Origin: Rhodospirillales bacterium
GTDB lineage: Bacteria; Pseudomonadota; Alphaproteobacteria; Acetobacterales; Acetobacteraceae
Length of the DNA: 43,999 nt
Direction of reading: 5' to 3'
Assembly: GCA_028869595.1 (NCBI GenBank)
Contig: JAGWRU010000222.1
Span: 1-43,999, forward strand
Shown in pieces: positions 24,592 through 32,507 of the stretch. Numbering within the stretch: the first letter of the stretch is position 1; each line of letters starts with the position of its first letter. Under the pieces are notes generated by a model. The model had not been told where the DNA came from and did no database searches. It worked only from the letters and a program-made list of their open reading frames with translations. Position numbers and translations under genes: made by a program.

Positions 24592-25338
24592 ATGGCTAAC
24601 AAAAGGCTGAATAAAATGACCGCGCCGGTTCGAGCGGGCCGTTACGACGGTTTTCGTACCCGCTCATTTCTGATCCGCTCCGTGCTGCTGCTCGCCGTCG
24701 CGGGTCTTGGCCTGTCGCGCGGGATTACGCCGGCCCAGGCCAGCCCGATCTACACGACCACGCTGGGGCAATCGGGCAGTTCCGGGCAAGGCACCGGGCC
24801 CTGGGGCACGGTCTCGATGTCCAGCGAAGCCAACGGCACCACAGTCGATGTCACGGTGTCGCTCCTCGAAGCGGCGACCGGCTTCGTCTCAACCGGCAAG
24901 CATGCGGCATTTTCCTTCTCGATCCCCGGCACGATCGCGATCGAGAATTTGACCTCGGGCTTCTCCATCGGCCCGACCAATCATGCCAACCCGCCGGCCG
25001 GGACGTTCCTGTATTCGATCATCTGCACGGTCTGCGGCAGGGGCGGCAGCAACCCTTACACCGGTGATCTGACCTTCTCGGTCGCTTCCGCCTCGGCCAT
25101 CAATCCGCTCAGCTTCACCGCCAATCGCAGCGGCAATCTGTTTGCCGCCGATATCCTGGCCAATGGCGCGACCGGGGTGGTCTATACCGACACGCCGATG
25201 ACGACGACGACCACAACCACCACCGGCACGGATTCCGCGCCCGTGCCCGAACCGTCCGGCATGGCGACGCTGGTGCTGGGTCTGGCCATGCTGGCATGGC
25301 AGCGCCGACGCCGGCGCCTGTCCGCGCCGCACGGCTGA
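24592..25338 (+). CDS. Exported PEP-CTERM sorting-domain protein
   Basis: 248 residues. An N-terminal signal (SFLIRSVLLLAVAGLGLSRG, ending about PAQA) is followed by a Gly/Ser/Thr-rich beta-type domain with one CTVC pair, then a run of eight Thr, then the sorting tail: VPEPSG, a hydrophobic stretch (MATLVLGLAMLAW) and QRRRRR. That order is the PEP-CTERM signal recognised by exosortase, normally in exopolysaccharide producers. No exosortase or polysaccharide gene is in the window. ATG 24592 is used; ATG 24616, with AAGG 9 nt upstream, is an equally good start and keeps the signal peptide. The body shows no family I recognise. Confidence 0.85.
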   Translation: MANKRLNKMTAPVRAGRYDGFRTRSFLIRSVLLLAVAGLGLSRGITPAQASPIYTTTLGQSGSSGQGTGPWGTVSMSSEANGTTVDVTVSLLEAATGFVSTGKHAAFSFSIPGTIAIENLTSGFSIGPTNHANPPAGTFLYSIICTVCGRGGSNPYTGDLTFSVASASAINPLSFTANRSGNLFAADILANGATGVVYTDTPMTTTTTTTTGTDSAPVPEPSGMATLVLGLAMLAWQRRRRRLSAPHG

Positions 25339-25397
25339 GGCACTTCCCTCCGCGCAGGAACCGGGCAGAATGCGGGGCTCCGATGCAGGAGGACCGC

Positions 25398-26207
25398 ATG
25401 ACCGCATCCGCCGACTGGCCCATGCTCGCCACGTCGATCGCCAAGGCCGAGCAGGAAGGCGCGACCCTGGGCGTCTGCGTCCTAGCCCCGGACGGCTCCC
25501 GCTTTGCCCATCACGCCACGCGCCGCTTCGTAGCCGCCAGCACGGTGAAGATCGCGATCATGGTCGAGTTGTTCCGCCGCATCGATGCCGGCGCGCTCCG
25601 GCTCGATGAGTCGCAAAGGCTGCGCGCCGAGGACAAGGCCGATGGCAGCGGCGTGCTGGCCCGGCTGCATACCGGGCTGGAACTGACGCTCGGCGATCTG
25701 GCCTATCTGATGATGAGCATCAGCGACAATTCCGCCACCAATATGCTGATCGAGCGTCTAGGGATGACGGCCGTCAACGCCACCATGCAGGCGCTGGGCA
25801 TGCGCCAATCCGTGCTGGGACGAAAGATGCGCGGCGCCCTGCGCAACGAGGGCGAGCAGGAGAACTGGGCTGTGCCCGAGGATTATGCCGCGCTGATCGC
25901 GGCTATTCTGCACGGGCAGGCCGCCTCGGCGGCATCCTGCGCGGCGATGCAGGCGCTGCTCGAGTCGCAGCAGAACGAGCGGCGCCTGGCGCGGCATCTG
26001 CCGCAACGGGACCGCCCGCGCTGGGGATCCAAGACCGGCAGCCTGCCGGGGGTCTGCAACGATGTGGGCTTCGTCCTGACCCCGGTCGGGCCGCTGATCC
26101 TGGCGGTGTTCTGCGAGAACCCGCCCGACCCGCATGCGGGCGAGGCGATCATCGGCGCGATCGCCCAAGCGGCCATGGCAAGCGCTGCGGCGACCGGCAG
26201 AGGCTGA
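25398..26207 (+). CDS. Serine hydrolase of class A beta-lactamase fold, no signal peptide
   Basis: 269 residues. The three active-site elements are present: S48-T-V-K51 (SxxK), S109-D-N111 (SDN) and K212-T-G214 (KTG). The omega-loop ExxLN is not seen; the corresponding region reads NEGEQENWAVPEDYAAL, as in beta-lactamase-like hydrolases that are not drug resistance enzymes. The N-terminus MTASADWPMLATSIAKAEQE has no hydrophobic leader, so the protein should stay in the cytoplasm. The start is firm: AGGAGG lies 5 nt before ATG. It lies 59 nt after the PEP-CTERM gene and ends before a strong terminator. Confidence 0.88.
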   Translation: MTASADWPMLATSIAKAEQEGATLGVCVLAPDGSRFAHHATRRFVAASTVKIAIMVELFRRIDAGALRLDESQRLRAEDKADGSGVLARLHTGLELTLGDLAYLMMSISDNSATNMLIERLGMTAVNATMQALGMRQSVLGRKMRGALRNEGEQENWAVPEDYAALIAAILHGQAASAASCAAMQALLESQQNERRLARHLPQRDRPRWGSKTGSLPGVCNDVGFVLTPVGPLILAVFCENPPDPHAGEAIIGAIAQAAMASAAATGRG

Positions 26208-26236
26208 ACCGCTCGCCCCATCCGAACCAACAAGAC

Positions 26237-26283
26237 AACCGCCGGGGTGGATGCCACCTCGGCGGTTTCAAAGTGATTTTTTT
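26237..26283. terminator. Strong rho-independent-type terminator
   Basis: AACCGCCG / CGGCGGTT plus an inner GGTGG / CCACC pairing makes a stem of about 14 bp (one G-T pair) with a 3-nt ATG loop, followed after 9 nt by seven T (26277-26283). It terminates the serine hydrolase transcript and lies 27 nt beyond the rpmB stop, so may also serve the convergent side. Confidence 0.75.
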
Positions 26284-26309
26284 GCCCGCCGTAAGACGGG
26301 CGGAAGCGA

Positions 26310-26612
26310 TCAGCCGGCGGCTTCGGCCCGCTTGGCCTGGGCGCGCTGGATGCGCCGCTTCAGCGCCTGCGCCTCCGGTGCCAGATTGCGGTTCGGCGTC
26401 GACAACAGGAAGGCGTCGATGCCGCCATTATGCTCCACGGTGCGGATCGCGCGGGTGGACAGGCGCATGCGCACCGACAGCCCCAGCGTGTCCGACAGCA
26501 TCGAGCTGTCCTGCAGGTTGGGCAGGAAGCGACGGCGCGTATGGTTATTGGCGTGGCTGACGTTATTGCCGGTCAGCACGCCCTTGCCGGTGATCTGGCA
26601 GCGGCGGGACAT
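26310..26612 (-). CDS. rpmB: 50S ribosomal protein L28
   Basis: 100 residues: [53 protein letters not shown], all diagnostic of L28. The alphaproteobacterial form of this size has an extended C-terminus, seen here as [20 protein letters not shown] 26612 has AAGGA about 8 nt upstream; three extra codons upstream are unlikely. It is transcribed alone from the promoter at 26676-26704 and ends against the terminator at 26237-26283. Confidence 0.95.
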   Translation of the reverse strand: MSRRCQITGKGVLTGNNVSHANNHTRRRFLPNLQDSSMLSDTLGLSVRMRLSTRAIRTVEHNGGIDAFLLSTPNRNLAPEAQALKRRIQRAQAKRAEAAG

Positions 26613-26675
26613 AAGAGGCATCCTTCAAGGCAAGCGGCCCGCCATGCGCAGCGAACCGGATATACGAAGGCGCGG

Positions 26676-26704
26676 GTTATGGCGAAGCAAGCCCGCCCCG
26701 TCAA
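26676..26704 (-). promoter_or_regulatory. Probable sigma-70 promoter of rpmB
   Basis: Read on the minus strand: TTGACG (26704-26699), exactly 17 nt, CATAAC (26681-26676). Transcription would begin about 55-60 nt before the rpmB ATG. The -35 touches a hairpin-forming repeat (AGGGCGGC at 26704-26711 and GCCGCCCT at 26723-26730) that ends the upstream small gene and might terminate it. Confidence 0.6.
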
Positions 26705-26728
26705 GGGCGGCAGCGCCGCTCCGCCGCC

Positions 26729-26974
26729 CTATCGCCGCAATTCGCCGGCGCGCACGCTGGCAATGGCATTGTTCAGGATATGGATCACCGCATCGTCGGC
26801 CATGCTCCGTCCCAGCATGCCGAGCGCGCCGCCCAGCAGGGCCGAGGCGATGGCGAGCGAACTGAGATTCTGCCCGACCATGTATTCGATCGCCTTGTCG
26901 ATCACCGCGCCGGCATGGCTGAGTTCCGCCGGCGGCGGCGCATCCGCAGGGCCGCCATTCTGTCTGCCATCCAT
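26729..26974 (-). CDS. Small hypothetical protein, membrane-associated
   Basis: 81 residues from ATG 26974, which has a perfect AAGGAG 7 nt upstream. The frame continues to an ATG at 27115, but the extra 47 codons have low G/C at third positions, unlike every real gene here, so I leave them out. A proline-rich start is followed by GAVIDKAIEYMVGQNLSSLA and a Gly/Ala-rich hydrophobic stretch (ASALLGGALGMLG), probably an amphipathic or membrane segment. I do not recognise the family. It follows the Atm1-type ABC gene by about 160 nt in the same direction. Confidence 0.65.
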   Translation of the reverse strand: MDGRQNGGPADAPPPAELSHAGAVIDKAIEYMVGQNLSSLAIASALLGGALGMLGRSMADDAVIHILNNAIASVRAGELRR

Positions 26975-27135
26975 CGCCTTCTCCTTTGCGTCCCGATCGG
27001 TCCCGACGCGTCTTTCGTCCGCCCGGGCACCGTCTGGACCAGGACCGGTTCCCCCTGGTTCACCGATCATGGTCTCAGTCTTTGTTTCATCGCGTGATCC
27101 ACGTTTACGGCTCATCCGCCTTCAACGATCACGCT

Positions 27136-28962
27136 CTAGGCGGCATCCGCGGCCGCGGGCTGCGCCTTGGCCCCGGCTTCCGACTTGGCCCCAGCTTCCG
27201 ACTGGGCCATCCACATCCGCCAATAGAGGCCGCGCGCCGCCAGCAGCGCCGCATGAGTGCCGCGTTCGGCCACCAGCCCACCATCCAGCACGATGATCTC
27301 GTCGGCGTCCACCACCGTCGACAGGCGATGGGCGATGACCAGCGTGGTGCGCCCTGCCCCGGCGGCGGCCAGGGCCGCCTGGATATCCTGCTCGGTGCGG
27401 GTATCCAGCGCGCTGGTCGCCTCGTCCAGGATCAGGATGCGCGGGTTCTTCAGAATGGTCCGGGCGATGGCGACACGCTGCTTCTCGCCGCCCGACAGTT
27501 TCAGCCCGCGCTCTCCCACCTTTGTGTCGTAGCCATCGGGCAGGCGCATCACGAAATCATGCACCTGCGCGCGGCGCGCCGCGTCCTCCACCTCCGCCAT
27601 GCCGGCACCCGGACGGCCATAGGCGATGTTGTAGCCGATCGTGTCGTTGAACAGCACGGTATCCTGCGGCACCACCCCGATCGCCGCGCGCAGGCTGGCC
27701 TGACGGACCCCGGCAATGTCCTGGCCATCGATCGTGATCGCGCCGGCGGCGGGATCGTAGAAGCGGAACATCAGGCGAGAGATGGTGGATTTGCCGGCGC
27801 CGGTCGGCCCGACAATGGCCAGCTTGCCGCCCGGCGCCACCGCGAAATCCACCCCTTTCAGCACCGGATGATCGGCGCGATAGCCGAACACCACGCCGGC
27901 GAAGCGCACGGCGCCGCCGGCCACGGCCAGATCGCGCGCGCCCGCCCGATCGGTAACATCCGGGGCGGTCCGCAGCAGGGCGAACATCTGCTCCATATCG
28001 ACCAGACCCTGCTTGATCTCGCGATAGACGAAACCGAGCATGTTCAGCGGCTGATACAGCTGGATCAGATAGGTGTTCACCAGCACGAAGCGCCCCACCG
28101 TCATGGTGTGATCGCGCACCCCGATCGCCGCCATCAGCATCACCGCCGCCAGCCCGATCGCGATGATCAGGGCCTGACCGAGATTGAGCAGATTGAGCGT
28201 GACCTGGCTGCGCACCGCGGCACGCTCGTACCGCGCCAGGCTGGCGTCGAAGCGTGCCGCCTCATGCGCCTCGTTGCCGAAATACTTCACGGTTTCGTAG
28301 TTCAACAGGCTGTCGACCGCCTTGGTCTGCGCCTCGTTATCGTTCTCGTTCATGGTCCGGCGGATCTTCACGCGCATGTCGGAGAAGATCAGCGTGAAGC
28401 CCATATAGGCGCCGACCGCGACGAACGTGACGGCGGCAAAGCGCCAGTCGAACAGCACCCACAGCACGCCGGTCACCAGCGCCAGTTCGATGATCGTCGG
28501 GATGATGTTGAACACCGCCAGCCGCAGCACGTTCTGGATGCCGTTCATGCCCCGATCCATGGAGCGCGACAGCCCGCCGGTCTGGCGGTCGAGGTGAAAG
28601 CGCAGCGACAGGCGATGCAGATGCTCGAACGTCGCGCGCGCGACGTCGCGGGCCGCCCGCTGCTGCACGGCGGCAAACACCGCATCGCGCAATTCCCCGA
28701 AACCGGAGGAGGCGATGCGCAACCCGGCATAGGCGATGATCAGCGCAACCGGCACCACCGCAACCGTCAGCCCCGCCCCCATCGCCTTCGGCGCCAGCGC
28801 ATCGACGGCGCGCGAATAGACGATCGGCACGTAGACCGTCGCCACCTTGGCCAGGAGCAGACAGGTCGCCGCGACCAGGACGCGCAGCCGTGCCCGCCAA
28901 TCGCCCTTCGGCCAGAGATAAGGCAATAACGAGGCGATGGTGCGCAGGCTGCTGTTTCGCAT
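27136..28962 (-). CDS. Atm1/HMT1-type ABC exporter (fused membrane and ATPase domains)
   Basis: 608-residue half transporter. The N-terminal membrane domain has about six helices (residues 25-340) and contains NYETVKYFGNEAHEAARF, the hallmark of the Atm1 / heavy-metal tolerance group. The ATPase part carries Walker A GPTGAGKST (385-393), the Q-loop VVPQDTVLF, signature LSGGEKQR (489-496), Walker B ILILDE (509-514) and the switch His in VIAHRLST. Family members export glutathione-linked metal or sulfur compounds and work as homodimers. The C-terminal tail contains a duplicated SEAGAK. It is divergent from the Nudix gene with only 53 nt between them. Confidence 0.92.
   Translation of the reverse strand: MRNSSLRTIASLLPYLWPKGDWRARLRVLVAATCLLLAKVATVYVPIVYSRAVDALAPKAMGAGLTVAVVPVALIIAYAGLRIASSGFGELRDAVFAAVQQRAARDVARATFEHLHRLSLRFHLDRQTGGLSRSMDRGMNGIQNVLRLAVFNIIPTIIELALVTGVLWVLFDWRFAAVTFVAVGAYMGFTLIFSDMRVKIRRTMNENDNEAQTKAVDSLLNYETVKYFGNEAHEAARFDASLARYERAAVRSQVTLNLLNLGQALIIAIGLAAVMLMAAIGVRDHTMTVGRFVLVNTYLIQLYQPLNMLGFVYREIKQGLVDMEQMFALLRTAPDVTDRAGARDLAVAGGAVRFAGVVFGYRADHPVLKGVDFAVAPGGKLAIVGPTGAGKSTISRLMFRFYDPAAGAITIDGQDIAGVRQASLRAAIGVVPQDTVLFNDTIGYNIAYGRPGAGMAEVEDAARRAQVHDFVMRLPDGYDTKVGERGLKLSGGEKQRVAIARTILKNPRILILDEATSALDTRTEQDIQAALAAAGAGRTTLVIAHRLSTVVDADEIIVLDGGLVAERGTHAALLAARGLYWRMWMAQSEAGAKSEAGAKAQPAAADAA
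27166..27201. repeat. 18-bp tandem repeat (two copies) in the ABC exporter tail
   Basis: Two copies of an 18-bp unit (27166-27183 and 27184-27201), differing at one base, encode SEAGAK twice near the C-terminus of the exporter. In frame, so it only alters the length of a flexible tail. Confidence 0.8.
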
Positions 28963-29015
28963 GCCCGGGATGTGGCATGCCGGGCGGTGCTTGCAAAGAG
29001 AAAGGCAGGATTGCC

Positions 29016-29801
29016 ATGGAAGCGGGGTTTCTGCGCCACATCGCCGCCTGCAACAACGCGGCCCTGCCGGGGCGGCGCATCCGTCTTCTGCTGGGGGCGC
29101 ATCCGGTCGGCTGGGTGCTGGCGGAACTGGCAGCGCGCCTGGCCGTCGAACCCGGCGCGCAGGCAGGGGCGGACGGCATCCGCCTACCCGCCGGGGCCGA
29201 TCTCAATGCGCTGGCGCGCGTGCTGGCGGACGAAGGGCGGACGCGCTGGCGTGGCGAAGCCTTCGCGGTGCGCGCCGAGGATGACACGAATGCCGATCTC
29301 GGCACCGTCGATCGCGGTGCGCTGCCCGCGCTCGGGCTGATCGCGCACGGGGTGCACGTGAACGGGCTGGTGCGCCGGGCGGATGGGCTTTTTCTGTGGG
29401 TGGCGCGGCGGGCGGCGGACAAGGCGCTCGATCCCGGCAAGCTCGATCATCTGGTGGCCGGCGGCGTGCCGGCGGAACTCGATGCGCGCCGGACGCTGAT
29501 CAAGGAGGCCGCCGAGGAAGCCGCCATCCCGGCCGAGCTGGCCGCCACCGCCCGTCCGGTGGGCGAGATCGTCTATGCCATGGAACGCGCCGAGGGGTTG
29601 CGGCGCGACCGGCTATTCTGCTTCGACCTCGATCTGCCGGAGGATTTCGTTCCCTGGCCGGCGGATGGCGAGGTCGCAGGCTTCGAATTATGGCCGATCG
29701 CGCGCGCCGTGGAGGCGGTGCGCGCGACCGATGCCTTCAAATTCAACGTCAATCTGGTGCTGATCGACCTGTTCCGCCGGCTTGGCCTGATCGACGCCTG
29801 A
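29016..29801 (+). CDS. Nudix hydrolase family protein with DUF4743-type N-terminal domain
   Basis: 261 residues. The N-terminal half (FLRHIAACNNAALPGRRIRL ... VGWVLAELAARLA ... EAFAVRAE) fits the DUF4743 region found next to Nudix domains in proteins annotated as thiamine pyrophosphokinase-related. The Nudix box is LVAGGVPAE followed by LIKEAAEEAAIP; it has KE instead of RE and Ala for the last Gly, as usual for this subfamily. FKFNVNLVLIDLFRR near the end is also typical. It is likely to hydrolyse a nucleoside-diphosphate-linked compound; substrate unknown. Its stop is 3 nt from the stop of the convergent DUF4167 gene. Confidence 0.87.
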   Translation: MEAGFLRHIAACNNAALPGRRIRLLLGAHPVGWVLAELAARLAVEPGAQAGADGIRLPAGADLNALARVLADEGRTRWRGEAFAVRAEDDTNADLGTVDRGALPALGLIAHGVHVNGLVRRADGLFLWVARRAADKALDPGKLDHLVAGGVPAELDARRTLIKEAAEEAAIPAELAATARPVGEIVYAMERAEGLRRDRLFCFDLDLPEDFVPWPADGEVAGFELWPIARAVEAVRATDAFKFNVNLVLIDLFRRLGLIDA

Positions 29802-29804
29802 AGA

Positions 29805-30269
29805 TCAGCCTTCCGGCGGCGCGGCGGCGATGGGGATCTCGCGCGCCTCCGGCTGATCGCCGATCCCGGGGGCGTCAGCGGAACGCTCGCTGGGCATTTC
29901 CTCGCCCTCGGCACCGGAGGGGGTGGCTTCCTCGCCATTATAGGGGCGACGCTGACCATTGGGCTGGCCCTGCTGCGCGGCCTGATTCATGGCGTTCAGG
30001 ATGCGGAAGTAATGCTCGGCATGCTGGAAGTAGCCTTCCGCCATCACCCGGTCGCCGCTGCTGGTCGCATCGCGGCCGAGCTGGAGATATTTCTCGAATA
30101 ATTGCTGCGCGGTGCCGCGCACCCGGACATCGGGGCCGTTGCTGTCGAAGACATGGTTCCGGTTCAACGGCACGTTGCCGCTATGGTGGCGCATCCCGCC
30201 GCCACCACCACCCCCGCCGCCACCGCCATTATTGCGATGGGTGCGGCCCCGCATGCGTTTCATGTTCAT
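29805..30269 (-). CDS. DUF4167 domain protein with N-terminal polyglycine tract
   Basis: 154 residues. MNMKRMRGR and eleven consecutive Gly lead into the conserved part: NRNHVFDSNGPDVRVRGTAQ, LFEKYLQLGRDATSSGDR, AEGYFQHAEHYFRILNAMNQ. This is the DUF4167 domain of alphaproteobacteria, a small basic protein thought to bind nucleic acid; function not established. The tail is acidic and Pro-rich. I start at ATG 30269; ATG 30263 is possible and neither has a good ribosome site. It follows prmC by 343 nt, a usual neighbour in this class. Confidence 0.87.
   Translation of the reverse strand: MNMKRMRGRTHRNNGGGGGGGGGGGMRHHSGNVPLNRNHVFDSNGPDVRVRGTAQQLFEKYLQLGRDATSSGDRVMAEGYFQHAEHYFRILNAMNQAAQQGQPNGQRRPYNGEEATPSGAEGEEMPSERSADAPGIGDQPEAREIPIAAAPPEG
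30195..30227. repeat. Polyglycine-coding GGN tract (11 codons)
   Basis: Thirty-three bases of mixed GGC/GGT/GGG codons (read on the minus strand) encode eleven Gly in the DUF4167 protein. Trinucleotide-like tracts of this sort are prone to slippage, but the mixed codons limit it. Confidence 0.75.
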
Positions 30270-30612
30270 CAATGTCGCGTCGCGCTTTCCTGTTGGCCGG
30301 CGTCCCCGGAACCCTGGCGGCGGGCTCGGGGTGGACATGGATCGGGCGGAACGGGCCGGCAGGAAGCCCGATGGCGAAATCGCCACCGCAGCATCGCCCT
30401 GCTGGTCCAGGATTGCTCCCGAGCCCCACCCCGCAGCCGGCCTATCTGCCGGTCCGGTGTCACTCCATCGGCGTTGGTTCCCCGATCGATGCCCGCCAGA
30501 CCGTCCGGCATGAACGCCATGACAGCCCGGCCCGGGCGATTCGGCCAGGGGGTTTCGGACAGGACGCCGGGGATCGAGCCCCCGGAACAGATGTCCGTGT
30601 CACGCATGCAAG
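30270..30612. other. Non-coding gap between prmC and the DUF4167 gene
   Basis: 343 nt with no supportable gene: all short frames lack family similarity and a ribosome site. It contains the stem-loop described at 30556-30597, directly behind prmC. The remaining about 280 nt form the leader of the DUF4167 gene; I could not locate a convincing promoter in it. Confidence 0.6.
30556..30597. other. Two-part stem-loop directly behind prmC
   Basis: Outer arms CGGACA (30556-30561) and TGTCCG (30592-30597), an internal loop of 5 and 6 nt, then inner arms CCGGGG (30567-30572) and CCCCGG (30580-30585) around a 7-nt loop. It begins 15 nt downstream of the prmC stop. With no T-run it is either a protected 3' end, a rho-type site or a leader element of the next gene. 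Confidence 0.5.
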
Positions 30613-31443
30613 CTAATCCGCCCCGCCGGCACTGCCAAACGGTTTTTTCGTGGCAGCTGCCAGGACCAGGGCGCGGGGGATGCCCGCCAGATCGGGCCGC
30701 ACGGTCGTCGTGAAGCCCGCCGCGGCCGCCAACGCCGCCACGGTACCGGCCTGGCCCTGACCGAGTTCCAGCACCGCGATACCATCCGCGTCCAGCAGCG
30801 GCGCCAAACCGGCAATCACCGCGCGATAGGCATCGAGCCCATCCTCGCCGCCATCCAGCGCCGAAGCCGGCTCGAATTGCGCGATATCGCGCATCAGCGT
30901 GGGGATCACCGCCCGCTCGATATAAGGCGGGTTGCACAGGATCAGGTCGAACCGCCCGGCCAGCGCCGCGCCCCAATCGCCGGCCAGAAAAGCCGATCGT
31001 GGCGCGAGCCCCAGCGCGGCGGCATTGGCCGCGGCCAGCGCTGCGGCGGCCGGGCTGCGATCCACCCCGACCCCGAACGCCGCGCGGCATTCCGACAGCG
31101 CCGCAAGCAGCAGACAGCCCGTGCCGGTGCCGAGATCGAGGATGCGCCGGATCGCACCGGCCGGCCGCGCGGCCAGCGCCGCCTCGATCAGCGTCTCGCT
31201 GTCCGGGCGGGGAATCAGCGTGGCCGGAGAGACAGCGAAATCGAGGCTCCAGAATTCCCGCGTGCCGAGAATATAGGCCAGAGGCTCATGGCTCAGGCGG
31301 CGGGCCAGCAGGGCGGGGAAAGCCTGCGGATCATGGGCGCGGGCATGGGCCAACAGCAGGCGGGCCTCGCGCGCCGGCGCTTCGATCCCGACTGCTGCGA
31401 GCTGCGTTGCGGCATCGGCCAGCAGCGCGCGATCCTCGCTCAC
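30613..31443 (-). CDS. prmC: Peptide chain release factor N(5)-glutamine methyltransferase
   Basis: 276 residues. Motif [17 protein letters not shown] and the catalytic NPPY in [12 protein letters not shown] are clear; [15 protein letters not shown] and [13 protein letters not shown] are typical of PrmC/HemK. It methylates the Gln of the GGQ motif of release factors, and its substrate gene prfA is immediately upstream. Start is GTG 31443, overlapping the prfA stop by 4 nt (GTGA). An alternative start is not needed since the family N-terminus begins here. Confidence 0.94.
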   Translation of the reverse strand: MSEDRALLADAATQLAAVGIEAPAREARLLLAHARAHDPQAFPALLARRLSHEPLAYILGTREFWSLDFAVSPATLIPRPDSETLIEAALAARPAGAIRRILDLGTGTGCLLLAALSECRAAFGVGVDRSPAAAALAAANAAALGLAPRSAFLAGDWGAALAGRFDLILCNPPYIERAVIPTLMRDIAQFEPASALDGGEDGLDAYRAVIAGLAPLLDADGIAVLELGQGQAGTVAALAAAAGFTTTVRPDLAGIPRALVLAAATKKPFGSAGGAD

Positions 31444-32504
31444 AATTCGGTATCGGCGAGGCGGGCGGCCTGATCCTCGGCGATCAGCGCATCGACGAAT
31501 TCGTCGAGCTCGCCCTGCATCACCCGGTCGATCTTATAGAGCGTCAGGTTGATGCGATGATCCGACACCCGCCCTTGCGGGAAATTATAGGTGCGAATGC
31601 GCTCGCTGCGATCGCCCGTGCCGACCTGGGATTTGCGGTCGGCGGCACGGGTGGCGTGCTGGCTGGCGCGCTGCTGCTCATAAAGCCGGGCGCGCAGGAT
31701 CTTCATCGCCTTGGCGCGGTTCTTGTGCTGGCTCTTCTCCTCCTGCATCGCCACCACGATGCCCGACGGCAGATGGGTGATGCGCACCGCGCTCTCGGTC
31801 TTGTTCACATGCTGCCCGCCGGCCCCCGATGCGCGGTAGACATCGATGCGCAGATCGCCCTCGTTGACCTCCACATCCACCTCCTCCGCCTCCGGCAGGA
31901 CGGCGACGGTGACGGTGGAGGTATGGATGCGCCCCTGGCTTTCGGTTTCCGGCACGCGCTGCACGCGATGCACGCCGGATTCGAATTTCAGCCGCGCGAA
32001 CACCCCGCGCCCGGTGATTTCGGCAATCCCCTCCTTGATGCCGCCAAGGCCGGTATCGGCATATTCCAGCGCCTCGAACCGCCAGCCGCGCAGGGCGGCG
32101 TATTTCTGGTACATCGCGAACAGCTCGGCGGCGAACAGCCCGGCCTCGTCGCCACCCGCAGCCGGGCGGATTTCCAGAATGGCGGAGCGTTCATCGGCGG
32201 CATCGCGCGGCAGCAGGGCAATGCGGATTTCCTGCGTCAGGGTCGGAATGGCATCCTTCAGACTGCGCAATTCCTGTTCGGCCAATTCGCGCATCTCGGG
32301 ATCGGCGAGCAGCGCCTCCGCCTCCGCCCGGGCGCGCTCGGCCTCGCGCAGATCGCCGATGCGCGCCACCAGCGGCTCGATCTCCGCCAATTCCCGCGAC
32401 GCACGAACATAGGCGTCGCCGCTTGCGCCCTCGGCAAGGGCGGCGCGCAATTCCTCGGCGCGCGCGGCGATGCGGTCGAGCCGCAGGGCGAAATCGCTGG
32501 CCAT
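31440..32504 (-). CDS. prfA: Peptide chain release factor 1
   Basis: 354 residues, usual for RF1. The GGQ loop is [12 protein letters not shown]; the stop-codon reading motif P-x-T is [36 protein letters not shown] is the usual start of domain 2. It terminates translation at UAA and UAG. The gene is 3 nt behind hisS and overlaps prmC by 4 nt, giving hisS-prfA-prmC, a widespread alphaproteobacterial order. It starts [12 protein letters not shown] at ATG 32504. Confidence 0.95.
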   Translation of the reverse strand: MASDFALRLDRIAARAEELRAALAEGASGDAYVRASRELAEIEPLVARIGDLREAERARAEAEALLADPEMRELAEQELRSLKDAIPTLTQEIRIALLPRDAADERSAILEIRPAAGGDEAGLFAAELFAMYQKYAALRGWRFEALEYADTGLGGIKEGIAEITGRGVFARLKFESGVHRVQRVPETESQGRIHTSTVTVAVLPEAEEVDVEVNEGDLRIDVYRASGAGGQHVNKTESAVRITHLPSGIVVAMQEEKSQHKNRAKAMKILRARLYEQQRASQHATRAADRKSQVGTGDRSERIRTYNFPQGRVSDHRINLTLYKIDRVMQGELDEFVDALIAEDQAARLADTEL

Positions 32505-32507
32505 GGC

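Noticed and set aside
26975-27115. 47-codon N-terminal extension of the small hypothetical protein
   Set aside because: Third codon positions are only about half G/C, unlike the real genes here, while the inner ATG has a perfect AAGGAG site.
30564-30590. A tRNA T-arm-like sequence (minus strand GGGGGCTCGATCCCC)
   Set aside because: No acceptor stem, D-arm or anticodon arm can be found around it; it is the inner part of the stem-loop behind prmC.
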